In this document: positions 51,442 through 59,103 of the stretch, in pieces
Numbering within the stretch: position 1 is the first letter of the stretch
How the letters are laid out: every line of letters starts with the position of its first letter
Origin: Ancrocorticia sp052089425
GTDB taxonomy: Bacteria > Actinomycetota > Actinomycetes > Actinomycetales > Actinomycetaceae
Reading direction: 5' to 3'
Assembly: GCF_052089425.1 (NCBI RefSeq)
Contig: NZ_JBQCZW010000010.1
Span: 5,192 to 69,191 of the forward strand
Length of the DNA stretch: 64,000 nt
Made by a program: the position numbers and the translations under genes
The notes under the pieces: generated by a model
Database searches by the model: none
Told to the model about the DNA's origin: nothing
The model's input: the letters and a program-made list of their open reading frames with translations, nothing else

Positions 51442-52364
51442 CGAATTCGCAAACGCCTCAAGAAGCTATGACGGCTCAGGGAATAACCGATCGAGAAGCA
51501 ATAACAACTCAAGAAGCAACAACTCAGGAAACGATGATGGACGCGCGGATCAGTACGGGTAGGCTCTCGCAACCGGCCAGCAAGGTCCAGATTTTGCTGC
51601 GCTACACGGGCTGGGAATTCTGGCGCAACCTCCGGATGGTCGATTCCACGTTCTTCGTGGTGATTCTTCCATCGGCGCTCTACCTCATGTTCGGTGTGGC
51701 GATGGATCAGGGATCCGGCGTAAGTGTTCACGGCAACGTCACTGCATATGTGATGACGTCCATGGCCGTGTATGGCGCCGTGGTGGCAACAACGGCAATG
51801 GCTGGCACGGCCGCTGTGGAACGCAACCACGGGTGGGGCCGTCAGCTCGCGATGACCGGCCTGTCCAATGCAGGCTACTTCACGGGGAAAACCCTCATGT
51901 CTATCTGCATTGCGATCATGCCAATCCTGGTGGTGTTTGCCCTTGGGCTGGTCACTGGCGCCGAGATGGACGGTACGTGGCGCTGGTTCGCCACAGCCGG
52001 GCTGACTCTGCTCGTGGCGCTGCCCTTCGCGCTCTATGGGTTGGCTGCCGCACTGCTCTTCCGATCAGAAACCGCTGTATCCGCAGCCTCCGGGTTCCTC
52101 GTGGTGTTCGCCTTCTTTGGCAATCTGTTCATTCCGCTATCGGGAACTCTCCTTGACATCGCCAAGTTCACGCCGCTCTATGGTGTGTCAACGTTGGCTC
52201 GTTGGCCACAGATGGAAGGCTTCGTCATTCCGATGGATGGCACCGGCCCCGGATACCAGCCAGAGTTCGATTCGATAGGGTTCTCCATCCTCAACTTGGT
52301 GGCGTGGACGGCCATCTTCGGAGCGATCTGCATGATCGCCAGCCGCCGCAGAACCCAGCGCTAA
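51438..52364 (+). CDS. ABC-2 type exporter permease
   Basis: This 308-residue protein has a Thr/Gln-rich N-terminal 45 residues with EAITTQEATTQE repeats, then six membrane helices of the ABC-2 fold, including VERNHGWGRQLAMTGLSNAGYFTGK before helix 3 (shown as VERNHGWGRQLAMTG). It overlaps the ATPase and its stop (TAA) shares a base with a possible ATG of the kinase gene. With the ATPase it forms an exporter of the kind that is often controlled by an adjacent DesK/LiaS-like kinase. Confidence 0.85.
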   Translation: MTNSQTPQEAMTAQGITDREAITTQEATTQETMMDARISTGRLSQPASKVQILLRYTGWEFWRNLRMVDSTFFVVILPSALYLMFGVAMDQGSGVSVHGNVTAYVMTSMAVYGAVVATTAMAGTAAVERNHGWGRQLAMTGLSNAGYFTGKTLMSICIAIMPILVVFALGLVTGAEMDGTWRWFATAGLTLLVALPFALYGLAAALLFRSETAVSAASGFLVVFAFFGNLFIPLSGTLLDIAKFTPLYGVSTLARWPQMEGFVIPMDGTGPGYQPEFDSIGFSILNLVAWTAIFGAICMIASRRRTQR

Positions 52365-52384
52365 TGCTCAGGTTCGAAAGTGCC

Positions 52385-52410
52385 ACGGAGCCGAATAGAC
52401 TTGGCTCCGT
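52385..52410. promoter_or_regulatory. Inverted repeat around a leaderless -10 box
   Basis: ACGGAGCC (52385-52392) and GGCTCCGT (52403-52410) flank the -10 box TAGACT (52396-52401). The box ends seven bases before GTG 52409. The symmetry could be an operator covering the promoter or a weak hairpin after the permease. Confidence 0.5.
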
Positions 52411-53521
52411 GAGCATGCCGATGGGATCATACGATCCACCCGATTACCAGACCCCTGCCGAAAAGCGCGCAATGTTGCTTTGCGGTGGGGTCTGGCTCGT
52501 GTTTCTGATTTGGCCACTCGTTTTGATGGTGGCAACGGACTTTGGCTCGCCAGCGTGGCGAATTGTTGGTGTGTTGGCGCTGGTCGCATTCATTGCGCTG
52601 TACCTTTTCGCGATGACCCATCCGCGGCTATCTAACAGATACCCACGGTGGGTGACGATAGCGGGGTACACCGTAGTGATGGCTGGGTTGGTGGCGCTCA
52701 TGATGCCCGCCACCGGCGTTGGCATCTTGACTGCGGCACCGTATTTCATGGCGTTGTGGCTGTTCTCCCACCGCCTGCTCCCCGGCATCTTTGCTGCTCT
52801 CGTCATCGGAATGACAGCCGTGGGAGTGGGCTGGCTCGTGTATCCAGGACATCCGACGGCCGCCCTAGAGATTCCGGTTGGAATGACCACCATCATCCTG
52901 ATTATCGTCCGCACGATGGATGAACGCGATGAACTGGATCGCGCGCTGTCGGAACAACTTGCCCTTTCTACCCAGCGTGAGGAGTTGGGCCGCACGGTCC
53001 ACGATGTGCTGGGGCATTCGCTCACGGCCATTACAGTGAACGCCCAACTGGCCCGCCGGCTCGTGCGCACTGATCCCGATGCCGCCGAGGAGCAGCTAGA
53101 TCATGTGCTTGCCACCGCCCGCACGGCGCTCGGGGAAGTCCGCCAAACCGTCACGGCGCTATCCCAGCCAGACCTGCAAGAACAGCTGACGATTGCCAGC
53201 ACCGTATTAACAAACGCCGGGATCACCGCCACGGTCCCAAAGGAACGCGAACTTCCGGAGTTGACGCAGGAACGCCAAGATCTGTTTGCATGGTGCCTGC
53301 GCGAGGGGATTACGAACGTCGTACGCCATTCGAAGGCGCGCTCGTGCACGATTAGTGTGGGGGAGAGTTGGCTGCAGATCGACGACGACGGCGTAGGCCT
53401 CATCTCCACCGAAAACCACGGCCTGCGGGGCCTTCGCAATAGGGTGGAAGAAGCTGGAGGAACTCTGGCGGTGGGGGATCACCCGGAGCATGCGGGTACA
53501 CGGTTGGAGGTCACACTATGA
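52409..53521 (+). CDS. Sensor histidine kinase of the ABC-2 exporter locus
   Basis: The protein is 370 residues from the leaderless GTG at 52409; ATG at 52364 and 52415 are alternatives. It has five membrane helices in the first 165 residues, the box with His198 in GRTVHDVLGHSLTAITVN, and a HATPase domain (CLREGITNVVRHSKAR, DDDGVGL, GLRGLRNRVEEAGG). Such DesK-like kinases sense membrane state or peptides. It overlaps the response regulator gene by four bases and follows the ABC-2 exporter, which it likely controls. Confidence 0.85.
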   Translation: MSMPMGSYDPPDYQTPAEKRAMLLCGGVWLVFLIWPLVLMVATDFGSPAWRIVGVLALVAFIALYLFAMTHPRLSNRYPRWVTIAGYTVVMAGLVALMMPATGVGILTAAPYFMALWLFSHRLLPGIFAALVIGMTAVGVGWLVYPGHPTAALEIPVGMTTIILIIVRTMDERDELDRALSEQLALSTQREELGRTVHDVLGHSLTAITVNAQLARRLVRTDPDAAEEQLDHVLATARTALGEVRQTVTALSQPDLQEQLTIASTVLTNAGITATVPKERELPELTQERQDLFAWCLREGITNVVRHSKARSCTISVGESWLQIDDDGVGLISTENHGLRGLRNRVEEAGGTLAVGDHPEHAGTRLEVTL

Positions 53522-54114
53522 TCCGTGTTTTGATCGCTGATGATCAAGAGCTCGTGCGGGCGGGGCTAGCGGCTCTCCTTAACCTCGAAGAAGATATCGA
53601 AGTAGTATCCCAACTCGCCTCTGGGGAGGGTGCCGCCGAAGCGGTGCAGGCTAACTCCGTGGATGTGGCGTTACTGGATATTGAGATGCCGGGCGTTGAT
53701 GGTATTTCTGCCACCAAGGACTTAGCTGGACTGTGCAAGGTGCTCATTGTGACAACCTTCGGGCGTGCCGGCTACCTTCAGAGGGCCCTCGAGGCCGGTG
53801 CCGCAGGGTTCATGGTGAAGGATGCTCCAGCCGAACAGCTCGCGGAAGGAATCCGAAAGGTGATGGCGGGCGACAAGGCCATTGACCCAGCGCTTGCCGC
53901 CGAGGCCCTCGTGGCTGGCATCAACCCACTCACCGATCGCGAGAGGGACATCCTTCGAATCGCCCTCACGGGTGCCTCGGTCAAGCACATCGCCGGCGAA
54001 CTCTTCCTTTCCCCGGGAACGGTCCGCAACCACCTCTCCTCGGCGATCGGAAAGACGGCCACAACAAACCGCACAGAGGCCGCCCAAGTGGCACAGTCCA
54101 AGGGCTGGCTCTGA
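53518..54114 (+). CDS. NarL-family response regulator of the ABC-2 exporter locus
   Basis: This 198-residue regulator has a receiver domain with Asp8/Asp9, phospho-acceptor Asp54 (VALLDIEMP) and Lys in MVKDAP, and a LuxR DNA-binding domain (LTDREROD-type: LTDRERDILRIALTG, then GTVRNHLSSAIGKT). It is coupled to the kinase by ATGA overlap and ends convergent with the FtsX-type gene at 54182. Its targets are probably the exporter upstream and its own promoter with the inverted repeat at 52385. Confidence 0.87.
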   Translation: MIRVLIADDQELVRAGLAALLNLEEDIEVVSQLASGEGAAEAVQANSVDVALLDIEMPGVDGISATKDLAGLCKVLIVTTFGRAGYLQRALEAGAAGFMVKDAPAEQLAEGIRKVMAGDKAIDPALAAEALVAGINPLTDRERDILRIALTGASVKHIAGELFLSPGTVRNHLSSAIGKTATTNRTEAAQVAQSKGWL

Positions 54115-54181
54115 ATCTCATCGATTCTGGTCCAGCTGACGGGACGTTGCTGACGTAGGCGGGGCTCCGGCGTCGTCCAAA

Positions 54182-56677
54182 CTAGGCGGCGAGGGCTTCC
54201 ACGGGGGAGACCTTGGCCGCCTTCCTGCCTGGGACAAACGAGGCAACGATCGCGGCGAGTACCGCAATAACCACAACCCCGATAACTTGTAGCCACGGAA
54301 TCACGATGACGGTGTGCTCTACATCGAAGGGCAGGGCGAGTGTGCCCACCCAGCCGAAGAAGATGCCGAGTCCAACCCCGATGATGGCGCTGGAACCCGC
54401 GATGAGCGTGGCTTCAAGGACGAGCATGCGCCTCATCTGTTTCTTGGTGAGGCCGAGGGTGCGGAGTAGTCCGTTCTCTCGTGTTCGCTCGAATACCGAG
54501 AGGGAGAGCGTGTTGGCCACGCCCACGAGGGCTACCAGCACGGACACGGCAAGCAGGCCAACAATCACCAAGAGCACAGAGTTGATGATCTGCGTGTACA
54601 TCGCCCGTTCGGCTGCCGCGCCACCCACGTCTATGTTGTTATCAATCGATGTGAGGGCGTTCTGAACTTCTGTGGCATCGGCATCGTCCGCGAGGCTGAC
54701 GTAGATCTCGCGCACGCTGGCCGAATCGCTCACCTGGGCCAGCGTGGTTGGTGAAACGCGGATGTCCTCCGTGTCATCATCCTGAGTAACCGTCAGGTCA
54801 ACACACTGGCCGGAACCGCACAGATTCAGGGAATCGATGCCCAGATAGCTGGGAACGATTGCTTGGCCGTCACCAATCACGGAGACCGTGGAATGAGCGA
54901 CAGGGTTCAGATCCGGTTGGGCCAGAATCGTGATGGGGCTTGACGCATCGTCAGCGGTTGCACCGTCAACTGTCCCGGCGTCCGAGCCTGCTGCACCATC
55001 CGCATCTTCATTCGTTCCGTTGCTTGAATCCTCGTTGATCGTGAGGGTGTTTCCATCCAAGGTGCCGTCAACACCTCGGACCTCGATCGCGTTAGCCACG
55101 CCTTCAGTCCCGGCTACGCGGTCAATGAGACTATCGGGCATATCGTCGCCGATTGTCACGAGATCATACGGCCTCCTCGAATCGACTTCAGAAAGAAGCG
55201 TCTCGCGCATGGACCCAGCGGCAACAGCCATCGTTGTAATGAGCGTGACGCCCAAAATAATCGCGGTGCCGGTTGAGCCAGTGCGTTCGGGGTTACGGAC
55301 GGTATTCGAGCGGGCCATGATGCCCACGACGGACCGGAAGGGCGCACCGAACAAGTAGGTGACCTTCGGCAGGAGGACTGAGCACACCAAGAGTGCGCCA
55401 ATAAACCCGAGAACTCCGGACGCGAAGGCGATGAGGAAACCAACATCTTCACCGCGTGATATCCCAAAGTACAGGCCAGCGATCGATACCGCGGCAATCA
55501 CGGCTCCGATGCTCACGCGAACCTTGTGGCCATGCTTTGTGGCCGAGGAATCGATCGGGATTAAGGCCTCCATGGGCGATACGCGAGTAACGCTCTTGGC
55601 CGGGCGTGTTCCGATGAGGAAGGTGAGCAATGTGCCAACAATCCACACGATGAGCAACTGGCTGATGTTGAGCATGCCGAAGGCTTCGCCGATCCCATCG
55701 GCAACGTCTATCAAAACGAGAACAAAGGCACCCAAAACGGCGCCAAGAATCACGCCGATGAAGGAGGAAACGGCTCCGACAAGCAGTGTCTCTCCGCGGA
55801 TCATTCCGCGGACTTGGCGTGAGGTTGCGCCGAGGGTGCGAAGCAGTGCGAGTTCGCGGCGGCGCTGCTCGAAGATGATGCGGAATGTTGTAGCCACAAC
55901 GATCGCCGCCACCGTCAGAGCAATGATGGGGAACACGAGCATGAATGCGGTGAGAGTCCCTTGCCCCATTTGCATCATCTCAAGGTCCTCCGCCATGGCA
56001 TCGTCAGCGGACCGAACCTGAATCCCGGGGTCATCAATTGCAGCCGCGATGGAGGAGTCAAGGTCCCCGCTACCGGAAACATAGAGAGCGTCCGGCTCAT
56101 ACGTCTCATCAACCGCTCGCATCGTGTCAGGAGCGGCGATGACGCTAGCGGTGGTGGTCACCGTCTCGGATTCAAGGATTCCCGTCACTCGTAGGGTACG
56201 GGCTTGCGAATCACCAAAACCGTTGGTTGCCGTGACTTCGCCGCCAACGCCCACACCCAGAGCTTCCGCGTTGGCTTGGCTCATCGCGACCTCTGCAGAT
56301 CCCTCAGGCAGCTTTCCGGAGATCAACTCTTGGTTCCGGGCTACGTTAACACTGGGAGAAATGCTTCCGTCCTGCGTCCGAATATCCCAGTACCCGTAGC
56401 ACTGTTCGTTGACGGCCTCCACTCCATCAACACCGCTGATGGTATCCGTATACTCTTCGAGCCCATGCTCTCCGGCTTCTGCGGAATCGTAATCAATGTT
56501 CACCACGGTGTTGACGCCCGCATACTGATCGCGCACCGATTTGGTGACGGAGGCATCCATACCGGAGGCAAGCGCGAGAGCCGCCACCACGAACGCCATG
56601 GAAATGGCCACTGCCAGTGCCGTAGCACTGTAGCGGCGCGAATGCGCCCTGATGTTTGCACGCAGCAATTCACCCAT
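54182..56677 (-). CDS. Large FtsX-type ABC permease (two-domain MacB/LolC-like)
   Basis: This 831-residue protein has the layout helix 1 (about 17-40), a large extracytoplasmic domain (about 45-250), three helices (about 255-365), three helices in the middle (about 390-450), a second extracytoplasmic domain with a Gly/Ala/Asp-rich loop (about 500-690), and three final helices (from about 710). It is the common actinobacterial fused form of FtsX-like permeases. Its start overlaps the ATPase stop. It probably extrudes antimicrobial peptides or lipids and is divergent from the kinase-regulator pair at 57516. Confidence 0.87.
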   Translation of the reverse strand: MGELLRANIRAHSRRYSATALAVAISMAFVVAALALASGMDASVTKSVRDQYAGVNTVVNIDYDSAEAGEHGLEEYTDTISGVDGVEAVNEQCYGYWDIRTQDGSISPSVNVARNQELISGKLPEGSAEVAMSQANAEALGVGVGGEVTATNGFGDSQARTLRVTGILESETVTTTASVIAAPDTMRAVDETYEPDALYVSGSGDLDSSIAAAIDDPGIQVRSADDAMAEDLEMMQMGQGTLTAFMLVFPIIALTVAAIVVATTFRIIFEQRRRELALLRTLGATSRQVRGMIRGETLLVGAVSSFIGVILGAVLGAFVLVLIDVADGIGEAFGMLNISQLLIVWIVGTLLTFLIGTRPAKSVTRVSPMEALIPIDSSATKHGHKVRVSIGAVIAAVSIAGLYFGISRGEDVGFLIAFASGVLGFIGALLVCSVLLPKVTYLFGAPFRSVVGIMARSNTVRNPERTGSTGTAIILGVTLITTMAVAAGSMRETLLSEVDSRRPYDLVTIGDDMPDSLIDRVAGTEGVANAIEVRGVDGTLDGNTLTINEDSSNGTNEDADGAAGSDAGTVDGATADDASSPITILAQPDLNPVAHSTVSVIGDGQAIVPSYLGIDSLNLCGSGQCVDLTVTQDDDTEDIRVSPTTLAQVSDSASVREIYVSLADDADATEVQNALTSIDNNIDVGGAAAERAMYTQIINSVLLVIVGLLAVSVLVALVGVANTLSLSVFERTRENGLLRTLGLTKKQMRRMLVLEATLIAGSSAIIGVGLGIFFGWVGTLALPFDVEHTVIVIPWLQVIGVVVIAVLAAIVASFVPGRKAAKVSPVEALAA

Positions 56678-57390
56678 TATTGAATCTCCCTCAGCTGATC
56701 GGCTGTGGGGTGGTCAAGGGAGGCGAAGATCTTTCCATCGCGCACCGCGAGTACCCGATCGGCAACCAGCGCCGAGTTCTCATCGTGGGTCACCATAATG
56801 ACCGACTGGCCCAAGGCGTCCACTGCTTCCCGCAGCATGTCGAGCACCTCAGCCGAGGCCTGCGAATCTAGGTTTCCCGTGGGCTCGTCGGCCACGATCA
56901 CTGCCGGGCGCATGAGCAGCGCGCGGGCAACAGCCACGCGTTGTTGCTGCCCACCCGAGAGTTCGTTGGGGCGATGAGTGAGCCTATCGGATAGGCCAAG
57001 GGCAGAAACCACCTGATCGAACCACTCGGAATCCACCTTCTCGCCCGCTAGCTTCAATGGCAGGAGCATGTTCGCTTTCGCATCCAATGTGGGCACGAGG
57101 TTAAAGCTCTGGAACACGAAGCCGATGCGCTCGCGGCGCAGGCGCGTCAGGTCGTCGTCGTCCAAACTCGTAATCTCCCGCCCCTCAATCTTGATCGAAC
57201 CCTCTGAAGGCGTATCCAAGCCCGCGAGTACGTGAAGCATCGTGGACTTGCCGGAGCCGGACGGGCCCATGATGGCGGTGAAGCGGCCGGCTTCGAAGCC
57301 AACGCTCACATTGTCGAGTGCAACAACGCGCGTATCCGCGCTGCCGTAGATTTTGGAAACGCCATCGAGGGCGACAATCGGAGTGCTCAT
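56677..57390 (-). CDS. ABC transporter ATP-binding protein (MacB/LolD type)
   Basis: This 237-residue ATPase has Walker A GPSGSGKST, Q-loop FVFQSFNLVPTLD, signature LSGGQQQRVAVARAL, Walker B VIVADEPTGNLD and H-loop VTHD. It is the first gene of the exporter operon and is coupled to the permease by one-base overlap. The palindrome GGTAGAGCTGGCTCTACC lies 58 bases upstream of its ATG, between it and the divergent kinase, and can serve both directions. Confidence 0.9.
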   Translation of the reverse strand: MSTPIVALDGVSKIYGSADTRVVALDNVSVGFEAGRFTAIMGPSGSGKSTMLHVLAGLDTPSEGSIKIEGREITSLDDDDLTRLRRERIGFVFQSFNLVPTLDAKANMLLPLKLAGEKVDSEWFDQVVSALGLSDRLTHRPNELSGGQQQRVAVARALLMRPAVIVADEPTGNLDSQASAEVLDMLREAVDALGQSVIMVTHDENSALVADRVLAVRDGKIFASLDHPTADQLREIQ

Positions 57391-57447
57391 GGTGTCTATT
57401 CCACCGTGAATCGGCCCCGCGTGCGAGAGTGTTCACTATCGCCTCGG

Positions 57448-57465
57448 GGTAGAGCTGGCTCTACC
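57448..57465. promoter_or_regulatory. Palindrome GGTAGA-N6-TCTACC between exporter and kinase
   Basis: GGTAGAGCTGGCTCTACC has perfect eight-base arms around TG. The same GGTAGA-N6-TCTACC pattern is at 45212 before the other FtsX-type exporter. The adjacent NarL-type regulator at 58429 is the natural candidate to bind both. Confidence 0.68.
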
Positions 57466-57503
57466 TTTGGCTGGCTCGGCGCGTGGTGGGTGTGGCGGTG
57501 GCA

Positions 57504-57509
57504 TAGAGT
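57504..57509 (+). promoter_or_regulatory. -10 box TAGAGT of the kinase gene
   Basis: TAGAGT ends six bases before ATG 57516, giving a leaderless transcript; the palindrome at 57448 is centred about 50 bases upstream of the -10 box, an activator-like position. Confidence 0.55.
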
Positions 57510-57515
57510 AGTGGA

Positions 57516-58448
57516 ATGGCGAGAAGGAAAGCGGGCGCAAGGCGCAAGGTCCAATGGCTGATGGCCGTGCCTGTGCTGATCGGTGCCGCGGGCGCCGGCT
57601 TTCTCGGAGTTTCCATCGGCCTGTTGTTGTCCGGCAGGGTTGGCAGTACGTTCGCGAACCTGTTGGTTATCACGGTAGAGGTGCTCCTTGGCCCGTACAT
57701 CGTGTGGAAAACGATGCAGTGGACGGCGCGCAAAGTGACCGAAACGATCGAGCCGCGCGAGCCGGGGGAGATCGCTGAGCTCACCGAATCGCGGCGGGAG
57801 ATTGTGGCGGCGTTTGAAATAGAGCGGCGCAGGATCGAACGCGATCTGCACGACGGCGCGCAGCAATACCTCGTGACCGCATCGATGGCGGTGGGCGAGG
57901 CGGATCTGATTCTGGAATCCGGCGGACGCGTAGAGGATGCACGGAAGCTGCTGGGTAAGGCGCAGGACGATGGGGCGGCGGCGCTTCGGGCGCTTCGGCA
58001 CACGGTAGCTGGGGTGCATCCTAAGGTACTGTCCGATCTGGGGCTGGAGGCCGCGGTGCGCGATCTGGCTGCGGACAGCCCGCTCAACGTCACGGTCCAA
58101 GTGCCTCACCCGCTCCCCGAGATTCCCGAGGGCGTGGTGGCCGCCGGCTATTTCATGGTGGCCGAGGCTCTGACCAACGCCGCTAAGTACGCACCGAGTG
58201 CCTCAGTCTCCATCCTTTTGGTGGCTGACGACGATTTACATATAACGGTGATCGACGACGGGCCCGGCGGCGCCGTGGTTCGCCCCGATCATGGGTTGGC
58301 TGGGATGAAGGAACGATTGGCCGCCTTCGGCGGTAGATTCAGTGTGATGAGTCCCGTTGGTGGGCCGACGACGGTGTCCTGTCAGATCCCCCTTCTGTTG
58401 CGGCAGGGAGAGTTTGGAGTGGTGATTGATGAAGCTGATCGTAGCTGA
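57516..58448 (+). CDS. Sensor histidine kinase of the MacB-like exporter locus
   Basis: This 310-residue kinase has only two membrane helices (about 14-38 and 42-65), a short cytoplasmic helix, the box with His112 in ERDLHDGAQQYLVTASM, and a HATPase domain (FMVAEALTNAAKYAPSA, DDGPGGA, GLAGMKERLAAFGG). With almost no outside domain it resembles intramembrane-sensing kinases that detect antimicrobial peptides with their ABC exporter. The stop lies beyond the regulator start (20-base overlap), so the two are tightly coupled. Confidence 0.86.
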   Translation: MARRKAGARRKVQWLMAVPVLIGAAGAGFLGVSIGLLLSGRVGSTFANLLVITVEVLLGPYIVWKTMQWTARKVTETIEPREPGEIAELTESRREIVAAFEIERRRIERDLHDGAQQYLVTASMAVGEADLILESGGRVEDARKLLGKAQDDGAAALRALRHTVAGVHPKVLSDLGLEAAVRDLAADSPLNVTVQVPHPLPEIPEGVVAAGYFMVAEALTNAAKYAPSASVSILLVADDDLHITVIDDGPGGAVVRPDHGLAGMKERLAAFGGRFSVMSPVGGPTTVSCQIPLLLRQGEFGVVIDEADRS

Positions 58449-59091
58449 CGATTCGGCGCTGTTTCGTGAAGGGCTGGTTGGGCTGCTGGAGCGGCAGTGT
58501 CACGAGGTGGTGGCATTTGCCGCCAGTGCGCCGCAGCTTGAGGCGGTGGCCGATGCACATGAGGTGGACGTGATTGTGACTGACGTTCGCATGCCCCCAG
58601 AGATGGCGAACGATGGTTTGCTGGCTGCCGTGGCGATCCGTGAGCGTCAGCCCGAAACGGGGATCATGGTGCTCTCCCAATACGTCGCGGCAGGCTACGC
58701 CTCCGATCTGTTCAAACCGGGAGCACCAACCGAGGGTGTGGGCGGGCTCGGTTACCTCTTGAAGGACCGCGTGGCCCGAGTGGCGGACTTTGTTCGGTCA
58801 CTCCAAGTTGTTGCCGCCGGTGGCGTGGTGGTGGATCCCGAGGTTGCGGCCTCGCTGGTGCAGGGACGGCCGTCGCGGTTGGATTCCCTGACGGCGCGTG
58901 AAGTTGAGGTGCTTGAACTCATGGCTCAGGGGCTCTCTAATCAGCAGATTTGCGAGAAGCTCTACCTTTCCAGCGCTGCCGTGTCCAAGCATGTTGCCGC
59001 CGTCTTTTCAAAACTGGGCATGGCGCCGGGCGAGGAGAATCGGCGAGTTCGCGCCGTGCTTGCCTACCTCACCGAAAAGCAGGGGAAGTAG
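58429..59091 (+). CDS. NarL-family response regulator of the MacB-like exporter locus
   Basis: This 220-residue regulator has a receiver domain with Asp7/Asp8, phospho-acceptor Asp52 (VIVTDVRMPP) and Lys in LLKDRV, then a LuxR DNA-binding domain (LTAREVEVLELMAQGLSNQQI, split as LTAREVEVLELMAQ and SNQQICEKLYLSS). It begins inside the kinase gene. By position it should bind GGTAGA-N6-TCTACC at 57448, and the copy at 45212 suggests it also controls the second FtsX-type exporter. That link needs proof. Confidence 0.87.
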   Translation: MKLIVADDSALFREGLVGLLERQCHEVVAFAASAPQLEAVADAHEVDVIVTDVRMPPEMANDGLLAAVAIRERQPETGIMVLSQYVAAGYASDLFKPGAPTEGVGGLGYLLKDRVARVADFVRSLQVVAAGGVVVDPEVAASLVQGRPSRLDSLTAREVEVLELMAQGLSNQQICEKLYLSSAAVSKHVAAVFSKLGMAPGEENRRVRAVLAYLTEKQGK

Positions 59092-59103
59092 GCGGTTGGC
59101 GTG

